A stretch of DNA of 64,000 bases from Puccinia triticina (GCF_026914185.1 NC_070571.1:1178001-1242000); one strand, 5' to 3'. Numbered from the stretch's first letter, positions 24,559-36,048 are shown. A program made the numbers and translations. The notes: a model not told the origin generated them from the sequence alone.

Positions 24559-25080
24559 AAAACATGCTTCAAGGTAAAGATATCAAAACACTGAAATCAT
24601 TAGCCCTGTCCCTTAGACGAATATCAAATCTCTCAGAGACCTATGCGCAATCATGTCTTTCTGAATTATTTGTAAATTGGTAAGATTATGTTGTAAAAAT
24701 ATGTACGTTACACACATTTTTTTGCTTGATGTGATATGCTGAGTACCAATTCATAAGATTGGGGCCAAAAGCACAATTATTTCATATGGTAGAAACTATA
24801 ATTTTAGTTAAACTTGTCTAGCCATCAAGTAATTGTAGTTAGCTTTGTAATTTTGAAAATGTGTATCCGAATGTCAAAACAAAACGCTTTGCCAGAAGGG
24901 ATTTTAACTCTGCCTGTTGTTTTGCAAAGTAAACATGTTGAAAGGTACTTTAAGGAATTTTTTGGAGGTTTATTGGATAAGATTATTTATGATTGAGTTG
25001 AACTAGAATCTAACATTATTTCAACATAAGCTCTTGCTGAATTAGCTTTCAATATAATTTGAACCTTTTTCCATTTGGCC
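24559..25080. other. Spacer near right CACTA end
   Basis: AT-rich sequence; no gene seen. Confidence 0.5.
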
Positions 25081-25320
25081 TAAACTTCCACTTAGGAACT
25101 GAATGAGTTATGTTTATTAACTCCCACTCAACTTCTGGCACAATTCACACTCACTTACAACTCAATTCTGGTAAAAGTTCCAACCCACTTCTGAATCACT
25201 TCCCATCCACTTCTGAATCACTCCCACATAACTCCCAACACAATTCTCATTCACTTCTGAATCATTTACTAATCACTTCCTAATGCACATGTGACTAACA
25301 TCAGACCTTAATCAACATAA
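25080..25320. repeat. CACTA right subterminal repeat zone
   Basis: Repeats of CACTTCTGAATCA, AACTCCCA and CACTTCC recur about every 15-25 bp. The left zone uses a different but partly related set (TGGAACT, CCAGAA). This is typical asymmetry for CACTA ends. Confidence 0.6.
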
Positions 25321-25330
25321 AATTACACTC

Positions 25331-25369
25331 TGGCACTCTCCGGAGAGTGCGTCAAAGTCTCCCCTGGTG
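25331..25369 (-). repeat. CACTA right terminal inverted repeat
   Basis: This 39-bp terminus ends GTCTCCCCTGGTG and is followed by TTA (25370-25372). It differs from the left end at one base in the internal palindrome. Confidence 0.9.
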
Positions 25370-25372
25370 TTA

Positions 25373-26475
25373 TCAGCTGTTTTTTTTTGTGGACTCCAAT
25401 TTTTGTATTCCTGACTCCCATATTTTTAATTCTGACTCCCAAAAACTAATTTCCAACTCCCAAATTGAGAATTCTGACTTCCATGAAAAATAAAAAAGGG
25501 ACCTCCGGCCAAAAGATATTATATGAATGGGAAAAGGGATGGCTCACCTTGATATGCCATTGGGCATGAAACATGCCAGGGCTGAATGTGCACTTTGATG
25601 CCAAGACATCGGCGAGCTGATGCTTGCAAGGGATTCCCATGCGTTTTTGGCAGTCTCCATGGAGCTGCTCCTTCTTGCCACAAAGTTTCCTGGCATCCAC
25701 GAGATTTTTGAAGGCCTTACGTAGTGCGTAATTAGTGATGACACCATGGCAGTTGCAGAAAATATTGCCCAGGTATTGCAGAATTGTGATCTTCTGCTGA
25801 TGGAATTTTGCCGTTATTTCATGGTACTGAGATTCAAGTGCATTGCTTATGAGCGTGATGACATAGGTGAATCTGTGCTGGGGGCCAAGGAGATGATACT
25901 TGATGAAAGCATGGGCGGATTCCATTAGAGACTTTGTGCAATTGTTGAAGTGAGTAATATTTCTAGTCCAACTGTTTGAGTAATTTTCAGCAACTGGGAG
26001 CCAAGTTTCTGTGACATATTTTTGAAAAGCGGAACTGTATTTTGTGAAAAATCGGGCAAAAAAAGATCTGAAATCCGCCTGAGTTTGTAATTTCAACAAA
26101 TTTGACCAATATTGAAGCATATCCTTCTCTTGCTCTTGATTCTTGATTAATTAGCTTGCTTTGGCAAGGAGATTCTTCTGGATATGCCACACACATAGCA
26201 TATTTTTGGCATTGGGAAAGCTGGTGGTGAGAGAATTGATCAGAGCCTGTTCACAATGGGTGATTACAAAAGCCGGCAGAGATATATTGTGGGATCTGAA
26301 CACTGTTGTGGAACTCCTAAAAGATCAGGAAAGAGCTGTGAGGGGAAATAGTCAACTACATACACTACTAATAATGTAGAAGAGGCCACAGGTGCTGGTG
26401 AGGCTGCCCTCTTGACTAATGCTGATGGAGAGAGGTTTACACTAAGAAAAAGAAAAAGGTGTGGCTTATGATATC
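25373..26475 (-). pseudogene. MULE transposase core (N-terminal part lost)
   Basis: The minus strand reads FVITHCEQALINSL and NMLCVWHIQKNLLAK (26330-26160), then TETWLPVAENYSNSWTR, SLMESAHAFIKYHL and GIPCKHQLADVL (26120-25546). This follows the MULE transposase end-of-core plus zinc-binding SWIM-like pattern. A TAA interrupts the frame after NLLAKAS (near 26155). The coding part ends IK|GTGAGCC near 25545, a donor whose acceptor partner lies beyond the CACTA element at 2801. Upstream of about 26330 similarity fades, and a Copia element begins at 26476, so the N-terminus is missing. The copy is dead. Its value is that it proves the 22.5 kb is one insertion and dates it as younger than this MULE. 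Confidence 0.75.
25383..25486. repeat. About 21-bp imperfect tandem repeat
   Basis: About five units of the type TGACTCCCA-AT-rich-ATTC lie in the remnant MULE intron, directly outside the CACTA end. A related motif on the opposite strand (GGGAGTCGG) occurs near 970-1035. Confidence 0.6.
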
Positions 26476-27305
26476 TGTTGGAATTCTGGTGCGCTCTAGT
26501 TAGGGTGCGCTCTAGTGGCGCTCCACGCTCCGCCTCATTCTCCGCTCTCCGCTAGTGGCGCTCCACGCTCTGCCTCATTCTCCGCTCTCCGCTGTTCCGA
26601 TTCTAGAGTATGACATCATTGATGACATCATTCAGTCATGCGATGATCGTCAGCTCAATTGTTCGGGATTCCCTTCCTTCTTTGACTCGCTCCTCCCTCC
26701 TTTCTTTCTCACTATCGACAAAAAACACATTCTTCACACTCTTACTCACATCTCCAAGTACCCTGTTGATCCTGATAGACTTGAATGTCATCCTCAAGTC
26801 TATTAATCTTAAGCTAATAACAACTCTAGTTATTCTTCTAAAAACGCTCAACTCCTCTCTACTCCTTTCCCTTTCCGTCGTCACTTTCTCACCCGTTCGT
26901 ATTTCTTTTATTCTCTTCCCTCTTCAAAATTTGGTCGATCTCAACTCCTCATAATCTTCGACATTCTTTGCTTCCGATTCCTCGACAGCTCAATCAACTC
27001 TTGTCGACATCATCGGCATACTTTTGATCAACTTCCTTTTGATTCTCATCTCCCAGAATCCTGATCATTCGGTGAGAAAAAGAACACAATCTTTCGGACC
27101 GATTCATAATGTACTAATTCTTTCCATGTTTAGCAATCCTACAGTCCTCTTTCTATAAATCCTTGTCTGGCTCTCTATTTTATTACATATAAAATCTTCT
27201 CAACTGGTATGACTATTTCTTATTTCTTATTGTTGTTCCAATTGTTCTAACACTTGTTATTAGTTCTGGTTCTATTATTGGCAATCTAAATCCATAGTTT
27301 TATTA
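26476..27305 (+). repeat. Copia 5' LTR
   Basis: 830 bp, starting TGTTGGAATTCTGGTGCGCT. It contains two direct copies of a block with GGCGCTCCACGCTC and CCTCATTCTCCGCTCTCCGC near its start, and a TATAAATCC promoter-like site near 27155. Confidence 0.95.
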
Positions 27306-27351
27306 CGATTAACAGTTGAAACGCGCTACAAACGATCGCACGCTAAAAACA

Positions 27352-30300
27352 ATGGACGCCAAATCACCAATCATGACCACTACTAACCAGAACAGCCCTC
27401 AAAACAAGACAATCAATTCTTCCAGCAAGGACCCTGCTCAAACAGTTGTAAAAGAAATCGGATTCAATCGTGATCACGCTGTTTATCTCAAAACCACCAT
27501 CAAAGCTATTCCCTTGTTATCCGAGGATAATTATACCGATTGGAGGTTCTGCGTCGATAACTTACTCGAGCTTTTAGGACTAGCTCTTCGCATCAAGGAT
27601 CCCAATGGCGTTCTTACCAATCTTGAGAACACAAGACTAGTCGCTGTCCTTATGGCAAAGCTAGATACTACCACGCGCATGAATGTGGTCACTCCTCTCA
27701 ACAAGAGAAAGGCTAAGGAAATTTGGAAGGCAATCGTTAATCACTTTGCTTCTACACAACAAGCCAATCGAAACCGAGTCAAACAGGAGTTTGACCAGCT
27801 TCCCTTTGATTCTAACAACATTTTGGGTTCAATAACGCGCATCAAAGTCTGTATCAATCTAATGTTTGAAGTTGGAGTCGAATTGCCTCAAGACATCATT
27901 GCCTACGACATTATCAAAAAACTTCCAGTTTCACTCAATCACATTTCTCATCGCATTACTCACGATAATACGCCTATCACACCTGCGCTAGTTTATGAGC
28001 ACCTCCAAATCTGTGCTCTCGATCCCAAACCGGTGTCTCATTCTTCAACAGCCTCCGTTGGACCTTCCGTCATTTTGTTGTTCACCGATCCTTCGAAAAG
28101 ATGCAAGAAGGAGTGTCATAACACTCTCTCGGATCATACGATCGCAAAGTGCTGGATGCTTCATCCAGGTCAAAGACCAAAGATGGCTCAAAATCCTCCG
28201 GTCGAATCTAGTGTCAGCAGTTTCCATTCCTTCGTTTCTCCACCGTCTACTACCTTTGTACTAGACTCCGGAGCCTCTGCTCATATGGTGGCGAATAGGA
28301 ACTTATTCTTTGCTCTTGATGTCGCAGAAGAAGGCATAGTTCATACTAGTTCAGGATCGGACACCCTAAAAATCAACGGAATCGGTTCAATCAAATTACA
28401 AAACGAATTTGGTACACTTATATTACATAAAGTGTTATTCATTCCAAATCTAGTAGTAAATCTACTATCGGTTTGTTGTCTAGTACTTCTCGGGTATCAA
28501 GCTCAATTTCACCCAAATTCCTTCAAAGTTTGTCTTGAGAATCGTACTATTATGAGCGGTAATTACATTGGCAATTTGCCTTGTCTTACCTTTGCAAATA
28601 ATGAACACAAGTGTCATCTATCATCTGCTGAGCTGCTTCACAAATCTTTGGGACACATCAGCTATCATCGATTGAGAAATAAACTGGGAATTCCGTTGAA
28701 AGTAGTTCGAGATTGCGAGTCTTGCTCAGTTGCTAAGGTAACACGAGCATCATTTCAATCCAAGCATGCTCGGGCATCCAAACCCTTTGAAGAACTTCAC
28801 ATGGATCTAGTCGGACCTCTTTATCCTACATCAAGGGAGGGACATTGGTTCATTCTTACAGTAGTTGATAGCTGTACTCGATTTTGCTCGGCATTACCGA
28901 TTGTATCTAAATCCGACGTTCCAAACACCATTAAAAAGTTTGTTGATTATGAAGCAAAACGATTTGGTTCCTATCCGTTGGTCATCCATTCTGATCGTGG
29001 AACGGAGTTTGTCAACGTTGATCTATTCAACTATTGTGAAAAAAATCTGATCAAGATGAGAACGTCAGATTCGTATACGCCTCAACAAAATGGTTTGGCT
29101 GAACGTTTCAACAGAACTATCATTGAATCTCTCCGCACTACTCTTCAAGACTCGAACTTATCTAGAAGACTTTGGAATGAAGTAGTTAACGCATCAACAC
29201 TGGCCTTAAACCAAATCCCTTCTCACAAATCAAACAAGTCTCCATTCCTTCTTTTCAAAAATCGATCCTTACCTTTAGATTACTTTCATCCTATAGGAAA
29301 CAGAGTTTTGGTTCTTATTTTACCACCTAAATCTTATTCAAAATTGATGCCAAAGGGAAAACTTGGTACTTTAGTTGGATACAATGATGAACTTCAATCA
29401 TGGCGTATTTTAGGAGACGATGGAAAGATGGTTCAAACTAAAAATGTTCATTTTCTGGACTATCAATCCGCTCCGTCTCCGAACCAGAAGAGTAACGATT
29501 TTGGTTTAGAAGACAAATTGGCCGACGAACCGCTTGAACAACCGCTCCTTCAACAAAATGAAACCGAAATTGAAATTCAACAACCCCCTAGTGAAGTTTC
29601 TGATGATTCACAAGACGAAGAATTCGTAGACGCTCAGCTTCAATCATTGGACCCTTCGCCGGCACTTACTCAAGAGTCAATTCCTGTCCCATCTGCACGC
29701 ACCTTGCGTGACCAAAGCGCAAACGTTAAACCAGCAAAATATACTCATTTTACGCTTCTTTCTACTGATCCGAAAAGCTACAAGAAAGCAATGGCATCAG
29801 CTGATAAAAAGGGGTGGAGTGGAGCTGCAGATGAAGAACTTGGTAACATTGAACATCATCAAGTATGGGAAGATGAATGGAAAGAACCGGAATCCTTTTT
29901 ACGAACGCTTTGGATTTTTTGAACTAAACCGGAAACGTTGTCGGCAGCCGAGCGGAAGAAGGCACAATTGTGTATTCAGGGATCAATGCAAATTCCAGGA
30001 GTGGACTGCGGCGATACCTTCACCCCTACTGGAAAATTCACCTCACTCCTAGTTTTATTGACATTCGCAGTTGATAAACATCTTCCTGTACGACAATTTG
30101 ATGTAAAGAGCGCTTTTTTGTACGCTCCCCTAAAAGAAGATGTCTGGATCGTTACGCCGGAAGGTTCGAAAAGGAAATCTCCTTTTCTGAAGCTGAAAAA
30201 ATTGCTTTATGGATTACGACAAGCTCCTGCGAATTGGTATGACACACTCACTCGTTGGTTTATCAAGACCGGGTTTCATCAATCAACTTCAGATCCTTGT

Positions 30301-31335
30301 CTCTTTATTCACAACGACAAAGTCTCCTTCATCTTTTTCCACATCGATGATCTCATCGTTGTGGGGAAAGTCGATCAATTCGAATCAGCTTTTTTGAAAC
30401 GATTTCCAAATTCTACAGCACACGATCCGGATACACTTCTGGGTATGGATTTGAATCAAACCAAAAACTCTATTACATTGTCGCAGCTAAAGCTAATTAA
30501 CAAAGGTTTAAATCTAATTGGTTTGCAGGAATGTTGACCAGTAAAAACTCCCTTGTCCGTTGGTGTTCAGCTAATGGATGCGGCGGTCGGAGACCGTGAG
30601 GAGTTTGACAAGTTAAAAATCAACTATCGTTCCTTCACCGGAATGTTAAACTATTTAGCTTGTCGGACTCGTCCAGATCTTGCCGCGGCCGTATCCATTC
30701 TTTCAAGATACAACAACGCTCCAGGCCTCACTCACTGGAAGGAGGTACTTCATGTCTGGAAATATCTAAAAGGAACCGCTCATCTCTCGCTGGCTCTTCG
30801 ACCGGATTCGGCTGACATCACAAATCAGATTCAGTTCTACACGGATGCGACGTGGGCCGACGATCTCGAAACCAGACTTTCTCGATCAGGGACGATTGCA
30901 TTTTGGAAATCTTGTCCGATTGCCTGGGGAAGTAAAAAACAGAAGAATATTACCCTCTCCTTGACCGATGCTGAACTGAATGCTCTGTCTGACGGTGCGC
31001 AAGAAAATCGTTGGATTGCCTTCCTCATTGAAGAACTATTGCAAGACAAACTCAAATCTACAAGATTTCACGTCAACAATAAAGGTCTCGTCGACAAAAT
31101 TCATCATTTTGGATCAAATTCGAAAACTAAACATCTCGATATCAAAGCTAAATGGCTGAGAGATCTGAACAACTCAAACGAAATCGTTGTCAAACTGATA
31201 CCTTCGGACAATATGGTGGCAGACACTCTGACAAAAGCGGCAAACTTAGAATCACTGGATTTGCTCAGAGGATTATGTTTTTGTGTTCTTTTTCCATCAA
31301 ATCACGGGGGGTGTTGGAATTCTGGTGCGCTCTAG
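27352..31335 (+). pseudogene. Copia gag-pol polyprotein with two in-frame TGA
   Basis: The first ATG of the frame is at 27352. Gag runs to about 28150 and ends in a knuckle CKKECHNTLSDHTIAKCW. The protease site is LDSGASAHM. The integrase zinc part is HKSLGH...CESC. The integrase core contains HMDLVGPL, HSDRGTEF and YTPQQNGLAERFN, so D, D and E are all present. Reverse transcriptase has QFDVKSAFLYAPL, LLYGLRQAPANW and HIDDLIVVG, and RNase H has YTDATWADD and SLTDAELNAL. TGA codons at 29920-29922 (before reverse transcriptase) and 30535-30537 (inside it) leave the frame otherwise intact to 31335, 24 nt into the 3' LTR. With LTRs so similar, the stops are young nonsense changes, or the element relies on read-through or on proteins from other copies. 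Confidence 0.9.
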
Positions 31336-32141
31336 TTAGGGTGCGCTCTAGTGGCGCTCCACGCTCCGCCTCATTCTCCGCTCTCCGCTAGTGGCGCTAC
31401 ACGCTCCGCCTCATTCTCCGCTCTCCGCTGTTCCGATTCTAGAGTATGACATCATTGATGACATCATTCAGTCATGCGATGATCGTCAGCTCAATTGTTC
31501 GGGATTCCCTTCCTTCTTCGACTCGCTCCTCCCTCCTTTCTTTCTCACTATTGACAAAAAACACATTCTTCACACTCTTACTCACATCTCCGAGTATCCT
31601 GTCGATCCTGATAGACTTGAATGTCATCCTCAAGTCTATTAATCTTAAGCTAATAACAACTCTAGTTATTCTTCTAAAAACGCTCAACTCCTCTCTACTC
31701 CTTTCCCTTTCCGTCGTCACTTTCTCACCCGTTTGTATTTCTTTTATTCTCTTCCCTCTTCAAAATTTGGTCGATCTCAACTCCTCATAATCTTCGACAT
31801 TCTTTGCTTCCGATTCCTCGACAGCTCAATCAACTCTTGTCGACATCATCGGCATACTTTCGATCAACTTCCTTTTGATTCTCATCTCCCAGAATCCTGA
31901 TCATTCGGTGAGAAAAAGAACACAATCTTTCGGACCGATTCATAATGTACTAATTCTTTCCATGTTTAGCGATCCTACAGTCCTCTTTCTATAAATCCTT
32001 GTCTGGCTCTCTATTTTATTACATATAAAATCTTCTCAACTGGTATGACTATTTCTTATTTCTTATTGTTGTTCCAATTGTTCTAACACTTGTTATTAGT
32101 TCTGGTTCTATTATTGGCAATCTAAATCCATAGTTTTATTA
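31312..32141 (+). repeat. Copia 3' LTR
   Basis: 830 bp, near-identical to the 5' LTR. Differences include TCAACTTCCTTTTG neighbourhood changes, CCGTTTGTATT for CCGTTCGTATT and AGCGATCC for AGCAATCC. It is followed by ATATC. Confidence 0.95.
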
Positions 32142-32146
32142 ATATC

Positions 32147-33773
32147 TTTGACTTAGATGGCTTTAACACTAATGGGTTTAGGTACATCAATCCTACTGGG
32201 TGAGAGATGAGAAGTGAGAGATGAGGGGAGTAAAAGGTAGAAGCCCTTGAGACACTGTGAGATGAGTCAAGGCTCTGAGGTAAAAGGTAAAGAGATATAT
32301 GCAGGGAGCTATATTTCTAGGGTGATGAAAGTGTATCTAAGTGTGATGTAAAAAGGTGCTACAGAGGGGATGTAGTGGAAAGTGCATGATGGGGGATACA
32401 ACATCTAGAGGGGTTTTTACATATGTGAGAAGTACTACAGGGGGTAATACATGATGAGCACATAGTAACAAACTCTGAAGATGAGCAGTAATGATGAAGG
32501 TACAATGACCAAAGAGTGCATATGAAATGTAACTATGTAAAAGATGAAATAATGATGAGCAGAAGTAACAGATATGAGGTCCAAGGAATGTACATAATGA
32601 AGATGAGCATTTGGTAATAGCTACAAGAACTACAAAGGAATTTACTGCTGATATCATATGAAGGAAGAATTTGTAATGGAACTATGTAAAATCTGAAGTC
32701 CTATGTAGCTATGATACTAATGAATGATGTATGCAAGGGTGGGCAGTTACGTTATCAAGTTATCCATTAATTTTATCTGTAAGTTAGATTTTGGTGGCTT
32801 ATATCCTTGAAAAGAAACCACAAATTAGTTATCAAAGCAAATAGTTACCAATAACTGAATTTTTGACCTAGATTTAATGATTAAAAAGCAACCAGTGAGC
32901 CAATATGTAAATACAATGAATATATGTTAGGAGGACTATCAAGCAACAAAAAGATACAGGAAAAACTCTATTGCACATCTCTACAGTGGGAAGATAAGGA
33001 AGAAGTGTGAAATGTGGAGAAAGAAGGCAAATGGAGCCGCTGATTGCGCCTTGCTGGTATGTCATATATTTTTGATTGAGAAGTCTGGATTGTTGAGTGA
33101 ATGAAGCTTGGGTCACAACACACAAGGCTGGTAGGTACCAAGGAGCTCAGCGGGATAGCAATCAATTGGATTGGAGGGGAAGGAAGGGTGGTGTGGAAGG
33201 GATGCGAAAGACAGCAGTTGTAGCTCAACACTCAACTAGTTGGTCTCTGTCTGAAGGCTGCAAGAGGGTGTCCGCATAAGTGTCTTCCCTTGTGAAATTG
33301 TTCAAGCTGGCGGTTGTCAGAGGGGGAGCATGGGGGACATACCCCTCTCTGTCTGTAATTTTTCCAAGACTCAGCTCCACACCTGCAAGTACAGCCTCTT
33401 TGCAGAAGGTTGGTTTGGGTGTGACTTGATTGTGTTTGTCAAGTTGATGAATACTTGAAATGCTACCAATGGGTAAATCAAGGGATGACCACTGTAGGAG
33501 ACCAGGGATGGATGGGTAATCAAAGTTCCTTTGAGGGGGAAATAAATAGGTTGAAAGGCTATTACAATTTATGGGTGGTTTGAAAGACCTGCCCCTCTAA
33601 TAGTACTATGTATGCAAATAACCAAGAGTCTTGTAATCAATATTTAAGAAAAAAAATGTGACAGATTCCAAGATAGCTCTTACTTTAATATAGTAATTTC
33701 TATCAGATGTAAATATCTAATTGAATGCGTTTTCAGACTGGTTATAACTATGGATAACGTGGTTGTTATCAAC
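32147..33773. other. Gene-free stretch
   Basis: Purine-rich, simple sequence (GATGAG, ATGATGAGCA themes). Frames here are low complexity. No domain or element end is seen. Confidence 0.55.
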
Positions 33774-34089
33774 GGTGGGCCGCTACGCTAAACTATCCAT
33801 AGCGTGCGCTATCCACTAGTTTAGCTTTGCGTAGTTCCTGACACAGTGCCGTTAGCTGCAGCGCCCGCTACGCTACACTAACGGGCGCTAACAGCGCTAT
33901 CAGCATTTTTAGCGTTTGAATAGCACTGCTAGCACTGATAGCGGCGATAGAGGCCCTGTAGTTTCAAGGGGTGTCTGTTAGCGGTAGCGGGAAATCACCA
34001 CTGTCCGCTAACAGAAAACCCCGTCATTTGTAGTTTAGATCCGCTATGCTGTGCTAAACTACAGAATAAATGTAGCGTAGCGGCCCACC
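33774..34089. mobile_element. 316-bp TIR element (MITE), family unassigned
   Basis: The ends are GGTGGGCCGCTACGCTA and its reverse complement TAGCGTAGCGGCCCACC. The inside is packed with TAGCG/CGCTA words and further inverted repeats. GC content is far above the surroundings. No target duplication was found, so the superfamily is open. No coding capacity. Confidence 0.8.
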
Positions 34090-34137
34090 ACTTTTTTTAT
34101 GATAAGTCTTCTACTGTTGTTGATGTTATAATTTGTT

Positions 34138-34270
34138 CTACTACTACTTCTTCTACTACTACTACTAATATGATAATAAGGAGAATGGGTTGTTGGTTGG
34201 TTGTTGGTTGGTTATTGGTTGGTTGTTGTTTGGTTATTGGTTGGTTGTTGTTTGGTTGTTAATTGTTGGT
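34138..34270. repeat. CTA microsatellite and GGTT/GTT minisatellite
   Basis: A (CTA)n tract is followed by about 80 bp of GGTTGTT and GGTTATT units. No gene. Confidence 0.8.
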
Positions 34271-34699
34271 TCTAATACTTCACTAACACTCTGCTGACTG
34301 ACTCTACACTACTCAAGACTACCACTGCTGAACTACCATATGTGACCAGACCTCTGTAGGATGATGGGTAAAAAGAGAGATTATTGAAGAGTGAGGGATT
34401 CTAGATCCAGGGGAATGTGTGCAAGGGAATTTTTTGTGACACTGTGGTACATCTTGACTGCAACACCTGTCACAAGTATTTGTACATAGGATACTTAGTC
34501 TCTCTTCCTCTCTTCCATGTGTAATCTATTGATTCCAGAGCTCTCCATCCAACAGAATTTAGCTGCAGGGGATCTCAGTTGCACAGCATATGTACACCTG
34601 TACTACACAGCCACACAAACAATGAGGAAATTATGCTGCAGTGACAATCTTTGTACACCTTATCTGCCTGCATATATTGCACTGCCTGATGTCATGTTT

Positions 34700-34809
34700 T
34701 GCTACGTAACCAAGCCACCTTCCATAGCCTTCAGAATGTGTTGCTATGTAGCCAAGCCACCTTCCATAGCCTTCAGAATGTGTTGCTATGTAACCAAGCC
34801 ACCTTCCAT
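34700..34809. repeat. 42-bp tandem repeat, about 2.6 copies
   Basis: The unit contains ACCAAGCCACCTTCCATAGC. The 42-bp period keeps the frame open on both strands, which explains the reading frames here. No other evidence for a gene. Confidence 0.8.
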
Positions 34810-35250
34810 GCACTCTGCACCTAACTAGAATATTCCTTCTTTCCAGGATTTGGGGGTCAAAGCCTCTCTCTGATCCTCCTTCCTTCCTCCTTCCCTGTCC
34901 TTGTGTCCCCATTGTGTATTCTTCTGTCCAATCTGCTGTGGTGACCAAAGGGTGTATGTACGTAAATGTTGTGACTGTTGTGTAAGACTGGCTCCTCCTT
35001 GTATAATGGGTTTCACATGTATGTAACTGTACTATCACAATACCTTTGCATATGTGCTTTTGGCATTGCAACAGGCACAGCACACCCTTGCTCTCTATTT
35101 TATAGACCTTGTTCTGCTGCTCAACTTGTGGTTGGGGCAGATCTTTCTGTAACACCCTTCCCTTTAAATTTATCTTGTTTACTTCTTTTCTACTCTATAC
35201 TTTAGGGATACCCTTTAATTCATATACTTGTCTCATGCAATTTATACTAA

Positions 35251-36048
35251 GGCCCTGTTTGGCAGCATTAATGTTATGTGATGTGGTGCACTTACCTAAT
35301 GTGATGCACATCACTCTTGAATTTCATATCTTTCAACATAACACAAGTGTTTGGCTGCCTCTTGTGTCATACAGCTTTCCTACATAACAAGCTCCATGGC
35401 CGGTAAATACCGGCCATCAAGCAAACATGCCGGCAAGCCCAATGGAGTGTTTAACTCCTCTGACTCTCGATGATGGCCGGTACACGGTCATCAAAGGGAA
35501 TACAGAGTCCCTTTTGGGGAACACATAGTCCCATCAATAACCATTGGTCATCAAAGGGAATACATGGTCCCTTGACCAATGGTCATTGAGGAGAATATGT
35601 ACACAGTCCCTTCAATGACCAATGGTCATCAAGGAGAATACATAGTCTCTTCAATGACCAATGGTCATCAAGGAGAATACATAGTCTCTTCAATGACCAA
35701 TGGTCATTGGGGAGAATACAAAGTCCCTTTGATGACCATCCCATTGATTGGAGTGTGTACTCCGCTTGGTGACCGGTACAAAGTCTGTACCGGCCATTGA
35801 GGGGAGTAACAGAGGTATTTAGAGTTGGGGGTGTGTTGTGTAAGGGTGCCGATATCACCCCAAACACACCCTCAGGGGTACTATATTTGAAATGGCGGGG
35901 ATGATGAGGAGTGATGAGGAAAGTTGTGATGACCCTCATAACTTCTCAAATCTGCCAAACATGCAAGTGATACAATATGGGCCTTGGTGAGGCCCGGTTA
36001 TAGAAAAGCAGTGGTTATTACATAACATCACTGCTGCCAAACGGGGCC
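35251..36048. mobile_element. Harbinger/Tourist-like MITE, 798 bp
   Basis: The ends are GGCCCTGTTTGGCAGCA and TGCTGCCAAACGGGGCC, flanked by TAA on both sides (35248-35250 and 36049-36051). A 3-bp TNA duplication with GGCC...GGCC ends fits PIF/Harbinger. The inside contains a 39-bp minisatellite (about 35500-35745) built on ATGGTCATCAAGGAGAATAC. No transposase. Confidence 0.85.

Larger units (their letters stand above)
2841..25369 (-). mobile_element. Giant CACTA (Tnp2) DNA transposon with cargo genes
   Basis: The ends are 39-bp inverted repeats that start CACCAGGGGAGACTTTGACG and differ at one base. Both ends are bordered by TTA (2838-2840 and 25370-25372), a 3-bp target duplication as expected for CACTA/EnSpm elements. 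Subterminal regions hold many short degenerate repeats, also typical. A Tnp2-type transposase is inside. The flanks are two consecutive parts of one MULE pseudogene, so the 22.5 kb behaves as one insertion rather than two unrelated repeat copies. Inside, in order, are a Tet-like oxygenase, a kelch protein, a possible small gene, two or three unknown genes, the transposase and an SNF2 protein. Most are on the minus strand. CACTA elements of this size with non-transposition genes are unusual in fungi. Whether all cargo moves with the element can be tested only with other copies. Confidence 0.8.
26476..32141 (+). mobile_element. Ty1/Copia LTR retrotransposon
   Basis: Two direct LTRs of exactly 830 bp flank one gag-pol frame. 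The element is bordered by ATATC on both sides (26471-26475 and 32142-32146). A polypurine tract (CACGGGGGG) lies just before the 3' LTR. LTRs begin TGTTGG and end TTATTA, so the termini are TG...TA rather than TG...CA. The LTRs differ at about ten positions, pointing to a fairly recent insertion. Two in-frame TGA codons interrupt pol. No standard primer-binding site could be assigned after the 5' LTR. Confidence 0.96.

Noticed and set aside
2841..25369. The two 39-bp repeats as ends of two unrelated small elements
   Set aside because: TTA is present on both outer sides, orientation is inverted, a Tnp2 gene lies between, and the outer flanks are consecutive parts of one MULE gene.
26555..26806. 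Small plus and minus frames that occur identically in both LTRs (also 31391-31642)
   Set aside because: They lie wholly within the LTRs; their duplication reflects the LTRs, not a gene.
15683..30537. Reassigned TGA codon in this genome
   Set aside because: Host genes such as the RhoGAP, Tan1 and F-box-like genes show no internal TGA; stops are confined to mobile-element genes.
34517..34828. 103-residue plus-strand frame with 14-residue repeats
   Set aside because: The 42-bp tandem repeat keeps several frames open; no start context, domain or introns support a gene.
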